DNA of 64,000 nt from Microbacterium allomyrinae (GCF_020682705.1 NZ_JAGTTN010000001.1:992001-1056000), one strand, 5' to 3'; numbered from the stretch's first letter, positions 50,871 through 59,883 are shown. Program-made: numbers and translations. The notes: a model not told the origin generated them from the letters alone.

Positions 50871-53807
50871 CTAGCCGCAGGGCTGCGCCGCGTACTCCGC
50901 TTCGACGACCTGCTCGACGGTCTCGCCGCCGATGCGGGCGCTCGCCACGACTTCCGCCGTGCCCGCAGGTGTGGACGCGACCCTCGTCGTGAACACGGAC
51001 GTTGCCGACTTGCCGGCCGCGATCGACGCCACGGTCTTGGAGCCGTATGCGGTCGAGATCGATGACGCGATCGCGACGTCGTCCTCATTCGTGACCTTGA
51101 CGGTCAGGACCGATTTGCCGGCCACGCACCGCGCACTCGCCGTCGCTGAGAACTCGACCGCGGGCGCAGCATCCTCCACCAGCACCGCCAGTTCCGCGAT
51201 CTGGCGTTCCAGCGCTCGGGCGGGAGCCTCGACCTGGTTGTGAGTGGAGAGCGCTTGCGCGGCTGCTGCCGAACGCGCCTTGTCGAGCGCGGACTCGAAC
51301 CCGGCCCACGCCTCAGCCGGGTAGTCCGCCTCCTCCAGCACCTCCGCGACCTCGATCGCGGAGTCGAGTCGCTCGCTCGTCACGGGCACGTCGTCGGCGG
51401 TGAGGACCTTGCTCAGACTGTAGTAGTCGAAGTCGACGGTGCCACCGGCGGACTGGGTCGCGTAGTTGAAGAGCCCCACGCGGTAGCCCATGAAGTGCGA
51501 CAGGCTCCAGTCCATGGTGAGCGGGCCGGTGCGCTGACCCAGCTGCGTCCACTGCCGCCCGTCGAGGCTGTAGTAGTAGCGGATCCATAGTTGGCCCGAC
51601 GTGGAGGCGAAGTCGAGGTCTGCCTTCAGGTGAACCACGCGGTTCGCGCCGAGCGACACCGTAGAGCCCGGCACGAAGCTCTCCACTGCTGCCTGGTCGA
51701 TCGCCGCGGCGAACGGCTGCCCGCGGTAGACGAGTCCGAGCGTGTACTCGCCGGCCACCTTCTTGACGCCGGCGTAGGCGAAACTCCGGCCGTACGTCGC
51801 GAGGCCCGCGACGTCCCCGTCCTTCATGTCCGTCACGTCGATCTTGGTCTCCGCCGACTGCGTGGGACCGAACGTGCGCTGCGACAGGGTGTTGCGCGCC
51901 TCCTCGAGCCACGTCAGCTCATCCTTGGTCGACAGCTTGGCGAACTGGTAGGTCCCCGTGACGACCTTTCCGGTCGTCAGGCTCAGCCATCCTTCCCGAT
52001 CCGTCAGCGACCAGTACCGATTGTCGGGAGCGTGGTTCCACTCCCACGCTGCATCGAGCCTCGATCCGTTGAACGCGATCTCGTCGGGACTCGGCGCTTC
52101 GGTCGAGATCGGCCGACCCTTGAGCGAGACGTCGTCGATCGTGAAGTCCATCAGATGTGTGTCGGGCGCAGCCTGCGCCGAAGCGTTGCTCGTCCACGGT
52201 GTCTCGAAGAAGATCCGCGTCGACGCGAGCGCCTGGGTGTCGGGCACCGTGAAGATGCCCGAGATCTTGGCCCACTGCCCCTTGGTGGCGGTGACGTTCG
52301 CCAGGTTCGTGTACGTGCTCGACCCGTAGCGCGCGGTCATGATGAACTGCTTGGTCGCGGGGCTCGCGGCATTGTCGTACTTCACCCATGCAGACAGGTC
52401 ATAGGTGACCCCGTGCTGCACCTTGCCCGTCAGGTCCTGGGCGGCGCCCGATCCGGTGGTGGTGCGCCCGGTCACCTGCACCGCGCCGGCACCGCCGTGA
52501 GAGCCGGATGTCGAGATCAGCGTCGCCGAATCGTTGACGATCCAGCTGGCGGTCCCGCTCTCGAAACCAGGGTTCGCGAAGAGTTCGACACCGAGCAGAG
52601 ACTCGTCGATGTCGGGAGCGTTCGGGATGGCCCATTCCTCGTCCATCCACGCCTTGTGCGGCGCATCGTTGTCGAAGTCGTCGGACGCGACGATCGACTT
52701 CTGGCGTTCGAGCGCCTCCTGCGCGTCGGTCAACTCGATCGGCTTGTCGAAGCTGCCGCCGTAGGGGACCGAGCCGTTGACTCCGAACGTCGGCCATCCG
52801 TCGGTCCACACGGCGGGGATCAACGCCGGGATGCGGCCGATCGGATACGTGTCGCGGAAGAAGAAGCCGTACCAGTCGGACGCGGCGCCCTCGCGAGTGA
52901 TCTCGACGAGCCCGCCCTGGGCGAAGCCGTTGGAATTCAGCGCGCTCCGCGCCTCGTACGTGTTGGCGCCACCCGGCGCCTGATGCCGCCCCAGAAGATG
53001 CGGAGAGCGGAATACGACCTCTTGGCGGCCCTGACCGCTCGGCCACGTGATGATGAAGATGTAGTAGTAGTCGCCGATCTTGTAGACCTGTGCGCCCTCG
53101 AAGAGGCCGCCGATGTACGGCTGACCGGCGTAGTCGCCGGAGGTGAAGATGTTCGGGAACTCGGCGACGATCTGGGTGAGGTCCTCACTCAGCTGCACCG
53201 CGCTCGTGGCCCCCGACCCGTAGAAGATGTAGGGCGTGCCGCCGTTGGCGTCGTCGAAGAAGAGCGACGGATCGTGGAAGCCGCGGCCGTACGCGGTCTT
53301 GTCCCACGAACCGTTGTCGATGTCGTCGGTGGTGTAGAGATACGCGCCACCGAGGTTGTTGGTGTTGAACAGCACATAGAACTTGCCGTCGTGGAAGCGG
53401 ATCGACGACGCCCACTGCCCCTGACCGTAGGACTCCTTGCCGTTGCGCAGCGACGACGCGTCCGAGATGCTGATCCGGTCGTAGACGTAGTTGACCGTCT
53501 CCCAGTTGACCATGTCGTACGACTTCATGATCGGTGCGCCCGGGCTCAGATGCATGGTCGTGGAGATCATGTAGTAGATGTCACGCCCCTCATCGTTCTC
53601 GGTCGCGGGCACGAGGGTGACGCTCACGTCGGGAACGTCGGAGTTCAGCACGGGCACCGTATACGTGCCGTCGCCACTGTCGGTCGAGGTGTAGGAGCCG
53701 TCGGGCGGGGTATACACCTCTGCGGTGGCGGTGTTCGCACCGGCCACGAGTCCTACGGCGAGCAGCGCGGTGGCCGTGACCATCGAAAGCGCACGTCTGG
53801 TCTTCAT
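50871..53807 (-). CDS. Secreted GH43 glycosidase with CBM inserted before the C-terminal sandwich
   Basis: The 978-residue protein starts at ATG 53807 after AGAGGAAA. Signal peptide runs to about residue 29 (ANTATA). GH43 propeller follows: base Asp in LNSDVPDVSV, second Asp in GFHDPSLFFDD and acid Glu in GGLFEGAQVY; YYMISTTMHLSPGAPI is typical of GH43_12 beta-xylosidases. At about 410-570 a CBM4/22-like sandwich (LFANPGFESGTASW to DDVSLKG) is inserted before the concanavalin-like GH43_C2 domain, recognised by WEWNHAPDNRYWSLTDR. A FIVAR-like helical stretch and the shared two-cysteine module ending AAQPCG complete it. Xylan or arabinoxylan is the probable target. Confidence 0.9.
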   Translation of the reverse strand: MKTRRALSMVTATALLAVGLVAGANTATAEVYTPPDGSYTSTDSGDGTYTVPVLNSDVPDVSVTLVPATENDEGRDIYYMISTTMHLSPGAPIMKSYDMVNWETVNYVYDRISISDASSLRNGKESYGQGQWASSIRFHDGKFYVLFNTNNLGGAYLYTTDDIDNGSWDKTAYGRGFHDPSLFFDDANGGTPYIFYGSGATSAVQLSEDLTQIVAEFPNIFTSGDYAGQPYIGGLFEGAQVYKIGDYYYIFIITWPSGQGRQEVVFRSPHLLGRHQAPGGANTYEARSALNSNGFAQGGLVEITREGAASDWYGFFFRDTYPIGRIPALIPAVWTDGWPTFGVNGSVPYGGSFDKPIELTDAQEALERQKSIVASDDFDNDAPHKAWMDEEWAIPNAPDIDESLLGVELFANPGFESGTASWIVNDSATLISTSGSHGGAGAVQVTGRTTTGSGAAQDLTGKVQHGVTYDLSAWVKYDNAASPATKQFIMTARYGSSTYTNLANVTATKGQWAKISGIFTVPDTQALASTRIFFETPWTSNASAQAAPDTHLMDFTIDDVSLKGRPISTEAPSPDEIAFNGSRLDAAWEWNHAPDNRYWSLTDREGWLSLTTGKVVTGTYQFAKLSTKDELTWLEEARNTLSQRTFGPTQSAETKIDVTDMKDGDVAGLATYGRSFAYAGVKKVAGEYTLGLVYRGQPFAAAIDQAAVESFVPGSTVSLGANRVVHLKADLDFASTSGQLWIRYYYSLDGRQWTQLGQRTGPLTMDWSLSHFMGYRVGLFNYATQSAGGTVDFDYYSLSKVLTADDVPVTSERLDSAIEVAEVLEEADYPAEAWAGFESALDKARSAAAAQALSTHNQVEAPARALERQIAELAVLVEDAAPAVEFSATASARCVAGKSVLTVKVTNEDDVAIASSISTAYGSKTVASIAAGKSATSVFTTRVASTPAGTAEVVASARIGGETVEQVVEAEYAAQPCG

Positions 53808-53857
53808 CTGTTTCCTCTTCGTCGAAAGGGTCGAGCGCTCCGGCGCGCGACACGGAT

Positions 53858-53893
53858 GGGTGGCGGCCGCCGGCCGATCGGCGGCCGCCACCC
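53858..53893 (-). terminator. Stem-loop between the two secreted GH43 genes
   Basis: A perfect 14-bp stem (GGGTGGCGGCCGCC and complement) with an 8-nt loop lies 9 nt after the stop of the upstream GH43 gene. Like the loops at 4959 and 22436 it may cause partial termination inside an operon. Confidence 0.6.
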
Positions 53894-53902
53894 GGTCTCT
53901 CA

Positions 53903-56326
53903 TCAGCCGCAGCTGTGTGCCGCGTAGGGCGCCTCGACCGTGGTCGAGACCGGCTGTCCCTGGACGGTGGCTGTGACGATCACTTCCGCGATCCCGGCGG
54001 TGGTGGCCGCCAGACGTGTCGTGAACGCGTACGACGACGACTTGCCCACCGCGATCGAGGCGACGGCCTTCGACCCGAAGGCCGTCGCGACGGTCGCCGC
54101 CACCGCGACCTCGTCCTCATTCGTCACCTTCACCGTCAGAACCGACTTGCCGGCGACGCAGCGCGAGGTCGCGTCGACGGATACATCGAGCGACGGAACG
54201 GCGGTCGCCTCGGCGAACGACCACGTGTCCAGTTCGAACAGGTCGCCGCTGCCACCGGTGTAGGTGAAGAAGACGTCCTGCGCTCCCGCCGCACCCGACA
54301 GCTCGGCCGTCAGCTCGGTCCACTCGCCTACGGCACCCGTCACCGGGAGCGTGCCGATGACGGCGCCGGTCTCACTGCCGGTGCGGATCTGGATCGCGCC
54401 GCCGGCCTGCAGCGGCTTGACCTTCACTGTCAGCGACTCGGCGCCCGGCTCTCCGAAGGCGACCGACGACAGGGCCGTCCAGTCACCGGCGTCGATGTCC
54501 TTCACGACGAGGTTGGGTGAGGAGGATCCGAACTGCGCCGACCCGCCGTCGACCTTCGCGGTGGCGATGCCCTTGCTCCAGCCGAAGGTCTCGGCCTCGA
54601 ACACGCGGTACGGATCGAAGTCCCGCACCTGGTCGACACCGGCGTACGTTCCCACCACCTGCTGGATGGCGCCGTCCGCATTGAACGTCATCTCCTGGAT
54701 GTGCGGGCTGCGGTATCCCTGTGTGGTGTTGCCGTTGATCCGCTTGTTCAGGGTCGGCGCGTGGTAGGTGAAGTAGTACTTGCCCTCGAACTCGAACGCG
54801 GACTGGTGGTTGTTGCCGCCGGTGCCCGTGCCGAAGAACTGCGACTGGTTCGGGAACAGAACGCCGGCGTACTTCTCCTTGGGGAAGTCGGTCGGGCTGT
54901 CGGAGATCATGTATCCGATCACACCGCCGCCGGGATAGCCGGGCACCGGCGTCTGTGCGCCGCCGAAGTCGGCGCCGCCGAAGTGCGACGAGTACGAGAG
55001 GTAGTACTTGCCCTCGCGCTCGAAAACGTGGCCGGCCTCGAACGAGACGGGGGTGTCGACGACCATCGCCGAGCCCTTCGTGGTGACCATGTCATCCTCG
55101 AGCTCGATCACGCGGATGTTCTTCGGGTTGTTGTAGCGCTCCGCCGCCGGCATGCTCGTCGACGCGGGTCCGCCTCCGAAGTAGAGGTAGGACTTCCCGT
55201 CCTTGTCCACCAGCGGCGCCGGGTCGAACTTCCATGCCACGTCTTCAGCACCCGGCGTCGTGCCGTTGATCAGCGTGCTGCTTCGCTCGCTCTCCCAGGG
55301 CCCCAGCGGGCTCGCACCGGTGACCACGTTGCTCGAGCCGCCGCCGTTGGCGTAGTAGAGGAAGTACTTCTCCTCGCCGTTGACGATCTTCTTGGTGAAG
55401 CCGGGCGCCCACGAGTTGCTCGTGAACGGCGCGATCCCCTGAGGGCCTGCGACCTGGATCTCACCGTGATCGGTCCAGTTCACGAGGTCCTCGGAGGAGA
55501 TCAGCGTGATCTGGTTGATGTTGCCGTAGTTGATCGCAGGCGAAATCCCGGTGACGGGGTCGGGCGCGTAGCCCTGCGTGTCGTTCGTCATGTACATGTA
55601 CACACGGCCGTCTTCGGCATAGCCGAAGCCGTCCGCGCCGAACTTGTGGCCGATGAGGGGGTTGTGCTCGCCCGGCAGTTTGCCGACGACCTCGATGGTC
55701 TTCGAGGGCGGCGGGGGCGGGGGTGCGCCCACGAGCGACACGTCGTCGACCGTGATGTCCATCAAGTGGGTGTCGGGCGCCCCGGTCGCCGTCGCGGCAT
55801 TCACCCACGGCGTTTCGATGAAGATGCGGGTGGTCGCGGCGCTCTGGCTGGCCGGGATCGTGAACGTGGTGTTCACGTAGCCCCACTGGCCCCTGGCAGG
55901 AGTCACGGTGCCGAGGTTGGTGTAGGTCGAGCCCCCGTAGTGCATGGTGACGAAGAACTGCTTGGTGGCGGGGGCATTCGGATTGTCGTACTTGATACGG
56001 GCCTTCAGCGCGTATGTGGATCCGGACTGCAGCTTTCCGCTCAGGTCCTGCATCGGGCCCGCCTGGGTTCCGGTGCGGCCGGTCGAGATCACCGCGCTCG
56101 AGCCGGCATATGCGTCTGTCGTGGTGGCAAGCGTGGTCGTCCCATTGGCGAACCAGCCCTCCATCCCGTTCTCGAACCCTCCGTTGACGATGAGCTCTTC
56201 GTCGGCCGCGGTCGCCGGAACGGCGACGCCGCTGACGATGAGCGCGGTCGCGGCGAACGCGACTCCGATCGCCGCGGTGAGCCGCCTCCGGCGGCTCACA
56301 TCTTGTTGGGGCAGTTGCCTCGTCAC
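53903..56326 (-). CDS. Secreted GH43 glycosidase with N-terminal CBM and C-terminal CBM6
   Basis: The 807-residue protein starts at GTG 56326, four bases after AAGGAGG. Signal peptide ends near VPATAA. Order: CBM4/22-like domain (about 36-180: IVNGGFENGMEGWF to DDVSLVG), a proline linker PPPPPPS, GH43 propeller (200-520; HNPLIGHKFGADGF, WKFDPAPLVDKDG, SFEAGHVFEREGKYY), CBM6 (about 535-690; YRVFEAETFGWSKG to FELDTWSF) and the shared two-cysteine module ending YAAHSCG. The GADGF segment replaces the usual GADPxA of GH43_1 relatives. It precedes a second GH43 gene and has a LacI-like operator overlapping its leader. Confidence 0.9.
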   Translation of the reverse strand: MTRQLPQQDVSRRRRLTAAIGVAFAATALIVSGVAVPATAADEELIVNGGFENGMEGWFANGTTTLATTTDAYAGSSAVISTGRTGTQAGPMQDLSGKLQSGSTYALKARIKYDNPNAPATKQFFVTMHYGGSTYTNLGTVTPARGQWGYVNTTFTIPASQSAATTRIFIETPWVNAATATGAPDTHLMDITVDDVSLVGAPPPPPPSKTIEVVGKLPGEHNPLIGHKFGADGFGYAEDGRVYMYMTNDTQGYAPDPVTGISPAINYGNINQITLISSEDLVNWTDHGEIQVAGPQGIAPFTSNSWAPGFTKKIVNGEEKYFLYYANGGGSSNVVTGASPLGPWESERSSTLINGTTPGAEDVAWKFDPAPLVDKDGKSYLYFGGGPASTSMPAAERYNNPKNIRVIELEDDMVTTKGSAMVVDTPVSFEAGHVFEREGKYYLSYSSHFGGADFGGAQTPVPGYPGGGVIGYMISDSPTDFPKEKYAGVLFPNQSQFFGTGTGGNNHQSAFEFEGKYYFTYHAPTLNKRINGNTTQGYRSPHIQEMTFNADGAIQQVVGTYAGVDQVRDFDPYRVFEAETFGWSKGIATAKVDGGSAQFGSSSPNLVVKDIDAGDWTALSSVAFGEPGAESLTVKVKPLQAGGAIQIRTGSETGAVIGTLPVTGAVGEWTELTAELSGAAGAQDVFFTYTGGSGDLFELDTWSFAEATAVPSLDVSVDATSRCVAGKSVLTVKVTNEDEVAVAATVATAFGSKAVASIAVGKSSSYAFTTRLAATTAGIAEVIVTATVQGQPVSTTVEAPYAAHSCG

Positions 56327-56335
56327 GAATCCTCC

Positions 56336-56349
56336 TTGATCGATAAACC
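56336..56349. promoter_or_regulatory. LacI-type operator before the GH43/CBM6 gene
   Basis: TTGATCGATAAACC lies directly upstream of the GH43 ribosome-binding site. Its 14 bases recur in opposite orientation at 59868-59883, with ATCGAT as palindromic core. LacI genes at 59878 and 61090 are candidate binders. Confidence 0.6.
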
Positions 56350-56696
56350 TTCTCCACCGAACGAACCGCGGCGAGGCGGTTGGGATGGAGACCGCGAGGG
56401 CGTCATTTGTCGGAGACATCTGTCGAGCACTGCTTCGTGCGCTCGGCCTCATCGTCGGTGGGCCTGATGTTAGCGGTCACAGGCGCCACGGTGCAAGCAT
56501 CCTTCCCGCACCACCCCGGAGCGACCTCCGATCAGGGATCGTGCAAGCGCTCTCCCGCCCACCGTGGATCAGGCTCGGAGATCGGCTGGGGACATCCGCA
56601 ATTGTTCGCGGTATCAGGATGGGGCATGATCGGGGCGGAGCGACTCGGATCCCTGGCAGCGGGGACGGTCACTTCGCGATGCGCAAAGGAGCGTGG
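56350..56696. promoter_or_regulatory. Divergent control region with paired GTGCAAGC repeats
   Basis: This roughly 350-bp stretch between divergent GH43 and importer genes has no gene. It contains two copies of GTGCAAGC (56491-56498 and 56541-56548), 50 bp apart in the same orientation. The second, GTGCAAGCGCT, is half of the LacI-type dyad TGCAAGCGCTTGCA. A clear sigma-70 promoter is not evident. Confidence 0.4.
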
Positions 56697-58067
56697 ATGA
56701 GAGCGGCTGCAGTCACCGACCCGACGCCGACCCGGTGGCCGGCGGGCGAGATCGACTCGTCCCGTCCCCCTCGATCGGGGCATCGGAGCCGGGCGGGCCT
56801 CCGCACCCGGCGGAGAACGCCGCCCCGTGTGGCACTCGCGATCTGCGCGCTCGCCGCGACAGGACTCACCGCGTGCGCTCCCGCCGACGACTCGACCGGG
56901 CCGGTGCGCTTCTGGGCCTTCAGCGGCATCGAGCAGGTGAGCCAGGTCGAGAAGTACCTCGACGAGAACCCCGGCGTCGCGATCGAGCTCGCCGAACAGG
57001 GCACATCGGCCGAGACGGCGGATGCCCTGACCGCCGCCTTGGCCGCGGGCGCTCCCCCCGATCTCGTCCTGATCCAGGCGGACGACATGCCGCGGTTCCT
57101 GGCTTCCCCAGAGCGATTCACCGATCTGCGTTCTCTCGGCGCGGACGCGAACTCGGGAGACTACCTTCCCTGGGCCTGGGAGGCGGGACTGGGGCCAGCC
57201 GGCGAGGTGATCGGCATCCCGACAGACGTGGGCGGCATGTCGATCGCCTACCGTGCCGACCTGTTCGAAGCCGCCGACCTCCCCACGGACCCCGAGGCGG
57301 TGGCCGCGCTGTGGCCGACCTGGCAGGACTTCATCCACGTCGGCGAACGGTTCACCGAGGCCACCGGCATCCCCTTCGTCGACAACGTCAGCACCACGCT
57401 CTTCGCCAACGCGTCGAATCAGCTCGCGACGAAGTTCTACTCGCCCGATGGGAAGCCGGTGCACGACGCGAATCCCGATCTGGAGGAGTCGTTCGATCTG
57501 GCCCTCCAGGCCCATGGCGCGGGAATCAGCGCGGGCATGGAGTCGTTCTCGGCCGGCTGGTCGGCCGGACTCGCCCGAGGGGCGTTCGCCGTGGTCGCCG
57601 CGCCGTCATGGATGCTCCGAGTCATCACGGCCGCCGCTCCCGACACCGAGGGGCTGTGGAGGATCGCCGCTGTTCCCGGGGTCGCGGGCAACTGGGGCGG
57701 GAGCTACCTCGCGATCCCCGCGACATCCGATCACCAGACGCAGGCCTGGGACTACATCGCCCAGACCCAGACGCCTGATGCACAGCTCGCGCTTTTCGAA
57801 TCGGGCGGGCCGCTGCCGGCCGCACGCGCTCCCTACGAAGACGACGTGCTCGCCTCGTTCGCCGATCCGTTCTTCGGGCAGTCCCGGGTCGGGGCGGTGC
57901 TCACCGAGGCGCTGACTCGGATGCCGGTGGTCGCGCAAGGACCGGCATCGACGCTGATGAACACCGCATTCACGCAGTCGCTGATGGCGGTCGAACAGGG
58001 ATCGCTGTCGGCCGAAGTCGCATGGGACTCGGCGATCGAATCGATAGACCTCTCGCTCGATCGCTGA
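56697..58067 (+). CDS. Sugar-binding lipoprotein of the second importer
   Basis: The 456-residue SBP_bac_1 protein starts at ATG 56697 after AAAGGAG. The lipobox LTAC places the anchored Cys at residue 60, so the basic n-region is unusually long (about 45 residues, rich in Arg, Pro and Ser). The mature protein begins APADDSTGPVRFWAFSG and contains ALAAGAPPDLVLIQADDMPR, GIPTDVGGMSIAYRADLF and GGSYLAIPATSDHQ, as in ABC sugar receptors. It heads an operon with two permeases. Cargo is presumably an oligosaccharide released by the divergent GH43 enzymes. Confidence 0.9.
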   Translation: MRAAAVTDPTPTRWPAGEIDSSRPPRSGHRSRAGLRTRRRTPPRVALAICALAATGLTACAPADDSTGPVRFWAFSGIEQVSQVEKYLDENPGVAIELAEQGTSAETADALTAALAAGAPPDLVLIQADDMPRFLASPERFTDLRSLGADANSGDYLPWAWEAGLGPAGEVIGIPTDVGGMSIAYRADLFEAADLPTDPEAVAALWPTWQDFIHVGERFTEATGIPFVDNVSTTLFANASNQLATKFYSPDGKPVHDANPDLEESFDLALQAHGAGISAGMESFSAGWSAGLARGAFAVVAAPSWMLRVITAAAPDTEGLWRIAAVPGVAGNWGGSYLAIPATSDHQTQAWDYIAQTQTPDAQLALFESGGPLPAARAPYEDDVLASFADPFFGQSRVGAVLTEALTRMPVVAQGPASTLMNTAFTQSLMAVEQGSLSAEVAWDSAIESIDLSLDR

Positions 58068-58088
58068 ACGCGCGCAGAGGATTCCGAG

Positions 58089-58985
58089 ATGACACGACGT
58101 ACGGCGCTCCGCGACGCATCCGCGCCGTACCTGATGATCGCCCCCTTCTTCGTGCTGTTCTTCGTGTTCGGGCTCTTTCCCGTGCTCGCGACGTTCTGGC
58201 TGTCGCTGTGGGAGTGGAATCCCATCGGCGAGCAGCGCTGGATCGGCGGCGCGAACTTCGTGCGGATGTCGGCGGACCCGCGGTTCTGGACGGCGATGCG
58301 CAACACCCTCGGGATCTTCGCTCTGGCCACGATTCCGCAGATCGCTCTCGCGCTGGTCCTCGCGCATGCCCTGAACCAGGCGCGCCTGCGGTTCGCGGCG
58401 CTGTTGCGCGTCACCCTCCTCGTGCCGTACGTGACCTCGGCCGCCGCGATCGCCATCGTCGTCGCCCAGGTGGTCGACCGCGACTACGGACTGCTGACGC
58501 GCCTGGTCCAGTCCTTCGGCGGGGACCCGGTCGACGTACTCTCGTCGACGCTCGGGTCGTGGATCACCGTGGCGGCCATGGTGACGTGGCGCTGGTTCGG
58601 ATTCACCACGCTGCTCTTCCTCACGGTGCTCCAGTCTGTCCCGCGCGATGTGTTCGCCGCCGCCGAGGTCGACGGCGCCGGAGCGCTCACGCAGCTGCGA
58701 TATATCTCGGTTCCGCTGCTGGGTCCGGCGATCCTGTTCACCACGGTGACGTCCGTCGTCGGCACGCTTCAGCTGTTCGCCGAGCCGCTCCTCGTGCAGC
58801 CCGGGAGCACGACCTGCGGTCCCGCACGCCAGTGCCAGACGCTCGCTCTGTTCATCTACGAGCTGGGCTTCCGCGAGTTCCAGTCCGGCTACGGCGCTGC
58901 GGTCGCCGTGACGGTCTTCCTGGTCACCGCCGTCCTGGTGGGCGGCGCGGCCGGCCTCTCGTCGCGCGTCCGGCGGCGCTCATGA
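58089..58985 (+). CDS. Carbohydrate ABC importer permease 1 (second system)
   Basis: The 298-residue MalF-like protein starts at ATG 58089 with AGAGG upstream. It has six transmembrane helices and the EAA loop FAAAEVDGAGALTQLRYISV-PLLGP. Its stop overlaps the second permease start (ATGA). It begins 21 nt after the binding-protein stop. The operon has no ATPase gene. Confidence 0.9.
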   Translation: MTRRTALRDASAPYLMIAPFFVLFFVFGLFPVLATFWLSLWEWNPIGEQRWIGGANFVRMSADPRFWTAMRNTLGIFALATIPQIALALVLAHALNQARLRFAALLRVTLLVPYVTSAAAIAIVVAQVVDRDYGLLTRLVQSFGGDPVDVLSSTLGSWITVAAMVTWRWFGFTTLLFLTVLQSVPRDVFAAAEVDGAGALTQLRYISVPLLGPAILFTTVTSVVGTLQLFAEPLLVQPGSTTCGPARQCQTLALFIYELGFREFQSGYGAAVAVTVFLVTAVLVGGAAGLSSRVRRRS

Positions 58986-59818
58986 GCCGCCGGACGCCGC
59001 GACGCCCCCGCTGGCCGTACATCCTGCTCGTCCCCGCGGCGCTGCTGGCCTGGGCACCGATCTACTACATGTTCGTCGTCGCCTCGCGGGATGCCGCGGC
59101 GGCGACCGCGATGCCGCCGCCGATCCTGCCGGGCACGGAGTTCGCGTCGAATGTCGCACAGGTGCTCGAGATCGTGCCGTTCCTTCAGACTGCGGGCAAC
59201 TCGCTCGTCGTGAGCCTGTCGGTCGCGGCAGGTCATGCCGTGCTGTGCGCGCTCGCGGGTTACGCGTTCGCCACCCTCGCGTTCCGCGGGCGGACCGTAC
59301 TCTCCGTCCTGGTGATCGTCGCGCTGACGCTGCCCACTCAGCTCGCCGTGATCCCGAGCTACATGCTCGTCGGCTGGCTGGGATGGCTGGACTCGCTCCA
59401 GGCGCTCATCGTGCCGGGGCTCGTGAGCGCGTTCGGAATCCTGTGGATGCGGGTGCAGATCGGGCTCGCTCTTCCGGGCGAAGTGCTGGACGCGGCGGCG
59501 TTGGACGGATGCGGCCCGTGGCGCACGTTCTGGTTCGTCGCGTTCCCGCTGATCCGCCCGGCGTCGCTGGTGCTCGGTGCCATCGTCTTCGTGTCGACCT
59601 GGAGCGACTTCATGTGGCCGTTCATCGTGCTCCGCTCCCCCGAGGCGCAGACGGTGCAGGTCGCCCTGCGTGCACTGCAGAGCGACCATTGGGTCGACCA
59701 GTCCCTCGCATTCGCGGGCGCGCTGCTGGCCACGCTCCCGATGATCGCGCTCCTGCTCGCGGGCGCGCGCTGGGCGCTCACCCGAGTCTTCGCCAGCCCG
59801 CCGACGAGCGATTCCTGA
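58982..59818 (+). CDS. Carbohydrate ABC importer permease 2 (second system)
   Basis: The 278-residue MalG-like protein has a basic N-terminus (MSRRTPRRPRWPY), six helices and the EAA loop LDAAALDGCGPWRTFWFVAF followed by PLIRP. It completes the three-gene importer and ends 59 nt before the convergent LacI gene. A copy of the LacI-like operator lies in that gap. Confidence 0.9.
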   Translation: MSRRTPRRPRWPYILLVPAALLAWAPIYYMFVVASRDAAAATAMPPPILPGTEFASNVAQVLEIVPFLQTAGNSLVVSLSVAAGHAVLCALAGYAFATLAFRGRTVLSVLVIVALTLPTQLAVIPSYMLVGWLGWLDSLQALIVPGLVSAFGILWMRVQIGLALPGEVLDAAALDGCGPWRTFWFVAFPLIRPASLVLGAIVFVSTWSDFMWPFIVLRSPEAQTVQVALRALQSDHWVDQSLAFAGALLATLPMIALLLAGARWALTRVFASPPTSDS

Positions 59819-59867
59819 CACGGTCGGCTGGCCGCGGCCTTCACGATTCAAACCGGATGCAGCGCTA

Positions 59868-59883
59868 GGTTTATCGATCAACC
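59868..59883. promoter_or_regulatory. Second copy of the LacI-like operator, at convergent gene ends
   Basis: GGTTTATCGATCAACC repeats, in reverse orientation, the 14 bases at 56336-56349 and overlaps the stop codon of the minus-strand LacI gene. Its place behind genes rather than before them suggests an auxiliary operator for DNA looping across the importer operon. Confidence 0.5.

Noticed and set aside
50731-50874. Possible 47-residue gene (MRLAHRILQRITGDAP...)
   Set aside because: No ribosome-binding site or homologue recognised, and it runs through the terminator hairpin into the GH43 stop. Left as non-coding.
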